Positions 8,101 through 9,720 of a stretch of DNA of 9,720 nt are shown here, one piece after another; the stretch's first letter is position 1; every line of letters begins with the position of its first letter. Below the pieces are notes generated by a model. That model saw only the letters and a program-made list of their open reading frames with translations. It made no database searches and was not told the DNA's origin. This DNA comes from Methanobacteriota archaeon (GTDB lineage Archaea > Thermoplasmatota > Poseidoniia > Poseidoniales > Poseidoniaceae), in assembly GCA_002725275.1 (NCBI GenBank), contig PBOE01000010.1, forward strand, positions 44,943-54,662. The letters run 5' to 3'. The translations under genes were made by a program, and so were the position numbers.

Positions 8101-8599
8101 GGCAAAACTAACCGTGGTATTACAGAAGCAATCACCCTCAACTGCAGATGATGGTGTATCCTCCTCAGAGGAAACGTCAGAACTTGTCAAGAACATTGTT
8201 CTATGGTCCGGTTTCTTGATTGTAATTGGTGTTCTTGGTTTTATCACGTTTAAGATTCTCACGACAATCGAAAAAGATGATGATCTTGATGATTGGGATG
8301 AAATGATGTATCAGGATTCATTATCAGCAACCTATGGAGCAGTCGCAGCAGCACCAACCGTTCCAATGGCCTCACCGCCAAGTCCTGAGCCAGCGGCTGT
8401 GCCAAATAATTCGCCACCTCCAATTATTCAAAATATAACCTACAATATCTCTGATAGCGCAATTTCTGGAAACCTTTCTCCCAATACCACCCCTGATGCC
8501 TCAGGTGGACCTCCTCTTCCACCAGAAGGTCTACCAGCTGGTTGGACTATGGAGCAATGGGAGCACTATGGTCAACAATATCTCGACGGTCAATTGTAA
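5165..8599 (+). CDS. Large exported, membrane-anchored Ig-repeat (NEW3/CARDB-like) surface protein
   Basis: This is a 1144-residue surface protein. Residues 1-31 form a signal peptide: MTMRR, a hydrophobic core, and a probable cleavage near AEA-A (28-31). Next come a beta-rich region (about 40-175) and a jelly-roll-like region (about 180-389) ending in GMHVDDFIQFG, which resembles the carbohydrate/MAM-type beta-sandwiches found on secreted archaeal and bacterial enzymes. Then about five Ig-like units of 113-128 residues follow, each marked by an N-x-G strand: TNMGYSS, QNVGNRDASY, LNLGNDDEQY, TNYGNEDDRF and a weaker DNRLNPA. This pattern is typical of NEW3/CARDB adhesive or stalk domains. Cysteine pairs at 250/269, 399/418 and 618/621 may form disulfides. 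One transmembrane helix (1007-1032) is followed by an acidic stretch and a 100-residue Pro-rich tail ending in GLPAGWTMEQWEHYG. No catalytic motif was found, so a structural or binding role is inferred. The start at 5165 fits the GGAGGG site. Confidence 0.88.
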   Translation: MTMRRSIPMLLIALMVFQTASLLVMDSAEAASGRGGNNDDFFIKKISIENSNVSTWVQSDQSTVDYLVMGQQVEVKIQVQLGGNSLTGKSAFVLMEIVHPIGYVIESSNFTTPDLLGGQQNEGTFLWTPLIAHSILNTTTNDLSGGLIIRASVLYANDDINGNDVMEKAVPVAIMKNKFDGFQASADSTFETGRYPSGGGNAIGTGSWQTDNGGPEGASHWRHSNPGAEYPSNAHDRLINVFVVGANGQCGALGQYDNALSVAHGINLCRKTFFSGEFISTQFYAQTWGSMAAGDSVGFELWRGTGNYNNKMESLVWNFSNAAPSPAEGQWSNVSWDPQVDWAQIPGLSNPDLFLGGNSFSIGLLFHSDSSGASEGMHVDDFIQFGISKVSDFTLDVNCDNPEAGFSSPPSNTVSLHCLVTNMGYSSATISVYSNVTNLTWMDPAFPSIRIETTNPNDFFSPVIVQGLGAGKTTDVYVNISIPAGADVQQQTWEVWFMDSGGTNSGEKGRVSMDLAVTEQFGVSLTSQVPLLADTLLPGESGTIPFRLQNVGNRDASYNLVSTFSEDDWSAVVENETGVIVQNPIILQKAEVANLFLNVTADSLATPGVVSFNLRATCPACGTSLFGADILGRNIEVPILRQASISTDEDTFQSAADGVTETVYLTLLNLGNDDEQYALSLGGPHQYLLGAQLAGETTSNLDAWDGETTLILTLPMPVGLSPAPYYVDVIATNIEDPSVSVSYRINVEILDTAAVGVSDESSDQSFLPGSPDTTDRSFEITNYGNEDDRFTITLDVPQGMEAYLIDPVPIDGVATTPVIAPGESWEAKVRFLFLPEAELTKTLRLTATSVNDPTISDTGEATYLVGRQGTIDLTPSDPISIDEANFIYTMEITVDNRLNPAISPTQTISIDKVDGDWSKYINLKIDDNDRSFSLASDESRKITVEIEVGEATLFNLPSDSLTVNFTIYATSLTVADSPTAKLTVVLQKQSPSTADDGVSSSEETSELVKNIVLWSGFLIVIGVLGFITFKILTTIEKDDDLDDWDEMMYQDSLSATYGAVAAAPTVPMASPPSPEPAAVPNNSPPPIIQNITYNISDSAISGNLSPNTTPDASGGPPLPPEGLPAGWTMEQWEHYGQQYLDGQL

Positions 8600-8612
8600 A
8601 TTGGTCAGTCGT

Positions 8613-8627
8613 AGGGTTCAAGACCCT
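8613..8627 (+). other. Small GC-rich hairpin between the surface protein and thermosome genes
   Basis: AGGGT and ACCCT flank a five-base loop (TCAAG), giving a five-base-pair stem in the 60-base gap. No T-tract follows, so it does not look like an archaeal terminator. Read as GGG-TTCAAGA-CCC it imitates a tRNA T-arm, but the rest of a tRNA is absent. Its role, if any, is unknown. Confidence 0.35.
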
Positions 8628-8647
8628 CAGCACCTCGCCACAAACAC

Positions 8648-8654
8648 AAGGTGA
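8648..8654 (+). promoter_or_regulatory. Shine-Dalgarno site for the thermosome gene
   Basis: AAGGTGA ends five bases before the ATG at 8660 and fixes that start. No convincing TATA box was found in the 60-base gap upstream. Confidence 0.65.
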
Positions 8655-8659
8655 TTCAA

Positions 8660-9720
8660 ATGTACGGAAATGGACAAGCACCAATCTTCATTCTCAAAGA
8701 AGGAACACAACGAACTCGGGGTCGTAGCGCTCAATCAAACAACATTGCTGCTGCGAAGGCAGTTGCAGATTCTGTGCGTTCGACACTCGGTCCAAAAGGC
8801 ATGGACAAGATGCTTGTTGATTCGATGGGAGATGTGGTCATCACAAACGATGGTGCGACAATTCTCAAAGAAATGGATATCGAGCATCCAGCTGCAAAGA
8901 TGATTATCGAGGTAGCAAAAACTCAGGAACAACATTGCTATGATGGAACGACATCGGCAGTCGTCTTGTCCGGTGAGCTTCTCAAGCGTTCAGAGGATCT
9001 GATTGAACAGAATGTCCACCCTACTGTTATTTGCGAAGGTTTCCGTCTTGCTGCTGAAAAGGCAATTTCTTTGCTCGAAGGGCATGGAATTTCGACTGAA
9101 GGGAACGATGAAGTTCTTCTTGAAGTGGCAAAAACTTCCCTTACTGGAAAATCTGCTGGGGCTGTTAAAGCCTTCATGGCAGACATTTGTGTACGTGCAG
9201 TGAACGCTGTTGGAGTGATTGATGAAGGAGAACGAATTGTTGACTTAAGCGATATTAAGGTCGAAAAACGCCAAGGTGGATCCATCAAAGATTCATCACT
9301 CATTGATGGCATTCTCTTGGATAAAGAACGCGTTCATGCAGGAATGCCTCGAAGTATCAACGATGCAAAAATCGCTCTGGTCAACTCGGCCATAGAAGTC
9401 AAAAAGACCGAAGTTGATGCAAAGATTCAGATTACAGACCCGAACCAACTTGCATCTTTCCTTGCCGAGGAGGAGAATTACATCCGAGGGCTTGTTGACA
9501 AAATCACGAGTTCTGGAGCGAACGTCTTGGTTTGCCAGAAAGGAATCGATGAACTAGCTCAACACTACTTGAGCAAGGCCGGCGTCTTTGCGATTCGACG
9601 AGCGAAGAAATCAGACATGGAAGCACTCTCCAAAGCAACCGGTGGGCGCATCATCACCAACATGGACGACCTTGCTCATGAAGACCTTGGTCAAGCTGCT
9701 CGAGTCGAAGAACGAAAGAT
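8660..9720 (+). CDS. Thermosome subunit (group II chaperonin), 3'-truncated
   Basis: This is the N-terminal 353 residues of an archaeal group II chaperonin, which forms a double-ring, ATP-driven folding chamber in the cytosol; a full subunit has about 540 residues, so the last third lies beyond the window. The TCP-1 signature is clear: [16 protein letters not shown] (40-55), the nucleotide-site [20 protein letters not shown] (61-80) with Asp64, and KTSLTGK (158-164). The apical domain includes [20 protein letters not shown], part of the helical protrusion that replaces a GroES lid. The usual GDGTT phosphate-binding motif reads YDGTT here (Tyr94-Asp95): the Mg-binding Asp is kept but the preceding Gly is Tyr. 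The frame stays open to the last base. The start at 8660 is set by AAGGTGA upstream. The family identity is secure, but which paralogous subunit this is cannot be told. Confidence 0.97.
   Translation, partial: MYGNGQAPIFILKEGTQRTRGRSAQSNNIAAAKAVADSVRSTLGPKGMDKMLVDSMGDVVITNDGATILKEMDIEHPAAKMIIEVAKTQEQHCYDGTTSAVVLSGELLKRSEDLIEQNVHPTVICEGFRLAAEKAISLLEGHGISTEGNDEVLLEVAKTSLTGKSAGAVKAFMADICVRAVNAVGVIDEGERIVDLSDIKVEKRQGGSIKDSSLIDGILLDKERVHAGMPRSINDAKIALVNSAIEVKKTEVDAKIQITDPNQLASFLAEEENYIRGLVDKITSSGANVLVCQKGIDELAQHYLSKAGVFAIRRAKKSDMEALSKATGGRIITNMDDLAHEDLGQAARVEERK

Noticed and set aside
8594..8604. TTGTAAATTGG as a TATA box for the thermosome
   Set aside because: It is only a weak match to the archaeal TATA consensus, lacks a purine-rich BRE upstream and overlaps the stop codon of the previous gene.

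Overview
The window is 9.7 kb of densely packed coding sequence, with every supported gene on the + strand: six protein genes separated by an 8-base overlap or by gaps of 9, 58, 57 and 60 bases. The 3' end carries an archaeal group II chaperonin (thermosome), which places the DNA in Archaea. Several features fit a marine Euryarchaeota / Thermoplasmatota genome such as Marine Group II (Poseidoniales): moderate GC, Shine-Dalgarno-led genes, very large secreted Ig-fold proteins with one C-terminal membrane anchor, and a short Trp-rich cytosolic tail motif. That assignment is inference from gene style and was not checked against a database.

Layout. (1) Positions 1-2033 hold the 3' part of a membrane-anchored subtilisin-family (S8) protease with an intact catalytic triad and a C-terminal transmembrane anchor; its 5' end lies outside the window. 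(2) 2026-3174 is a class I PLP aminotransferase, probably translationally coupled to the protease. (3) 3184-3768 is an unrecognised small membrane protein with a putative CxxH/CxxC metal site. (4) 3827-5107 is an unrecognised protein with about six membrane spans and a long acidic tail; its start is uncertain. (5) 5165-8599 is a 1144-residue exported protein: signal peptide, jelly-roll-like region, about five NEW3/CARDB-like Ig repeats, one transmembrane anchor, and a Pro-rich tail ending in a Trp motif. (6) 8660 to the window end is the N-terminal two thirds of a thermosome subunit, running off the 3' edge.

Taken together, genes 1, 3, 4 and 5 are envelope proteins, and genes 1 and 5 share the topology of a large outer domain, one C-terminal span and a charged or Pro-rich cytosolic tail. 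The aminotransferase and the thermosome are cytosolic housekeeping enzymes. Whether the envelope proteins work together is open. No RNA gene, mobile element, CRISPR array or nucleotide-level repeat array was seen, and no gap between genes exceeds 60 bases.
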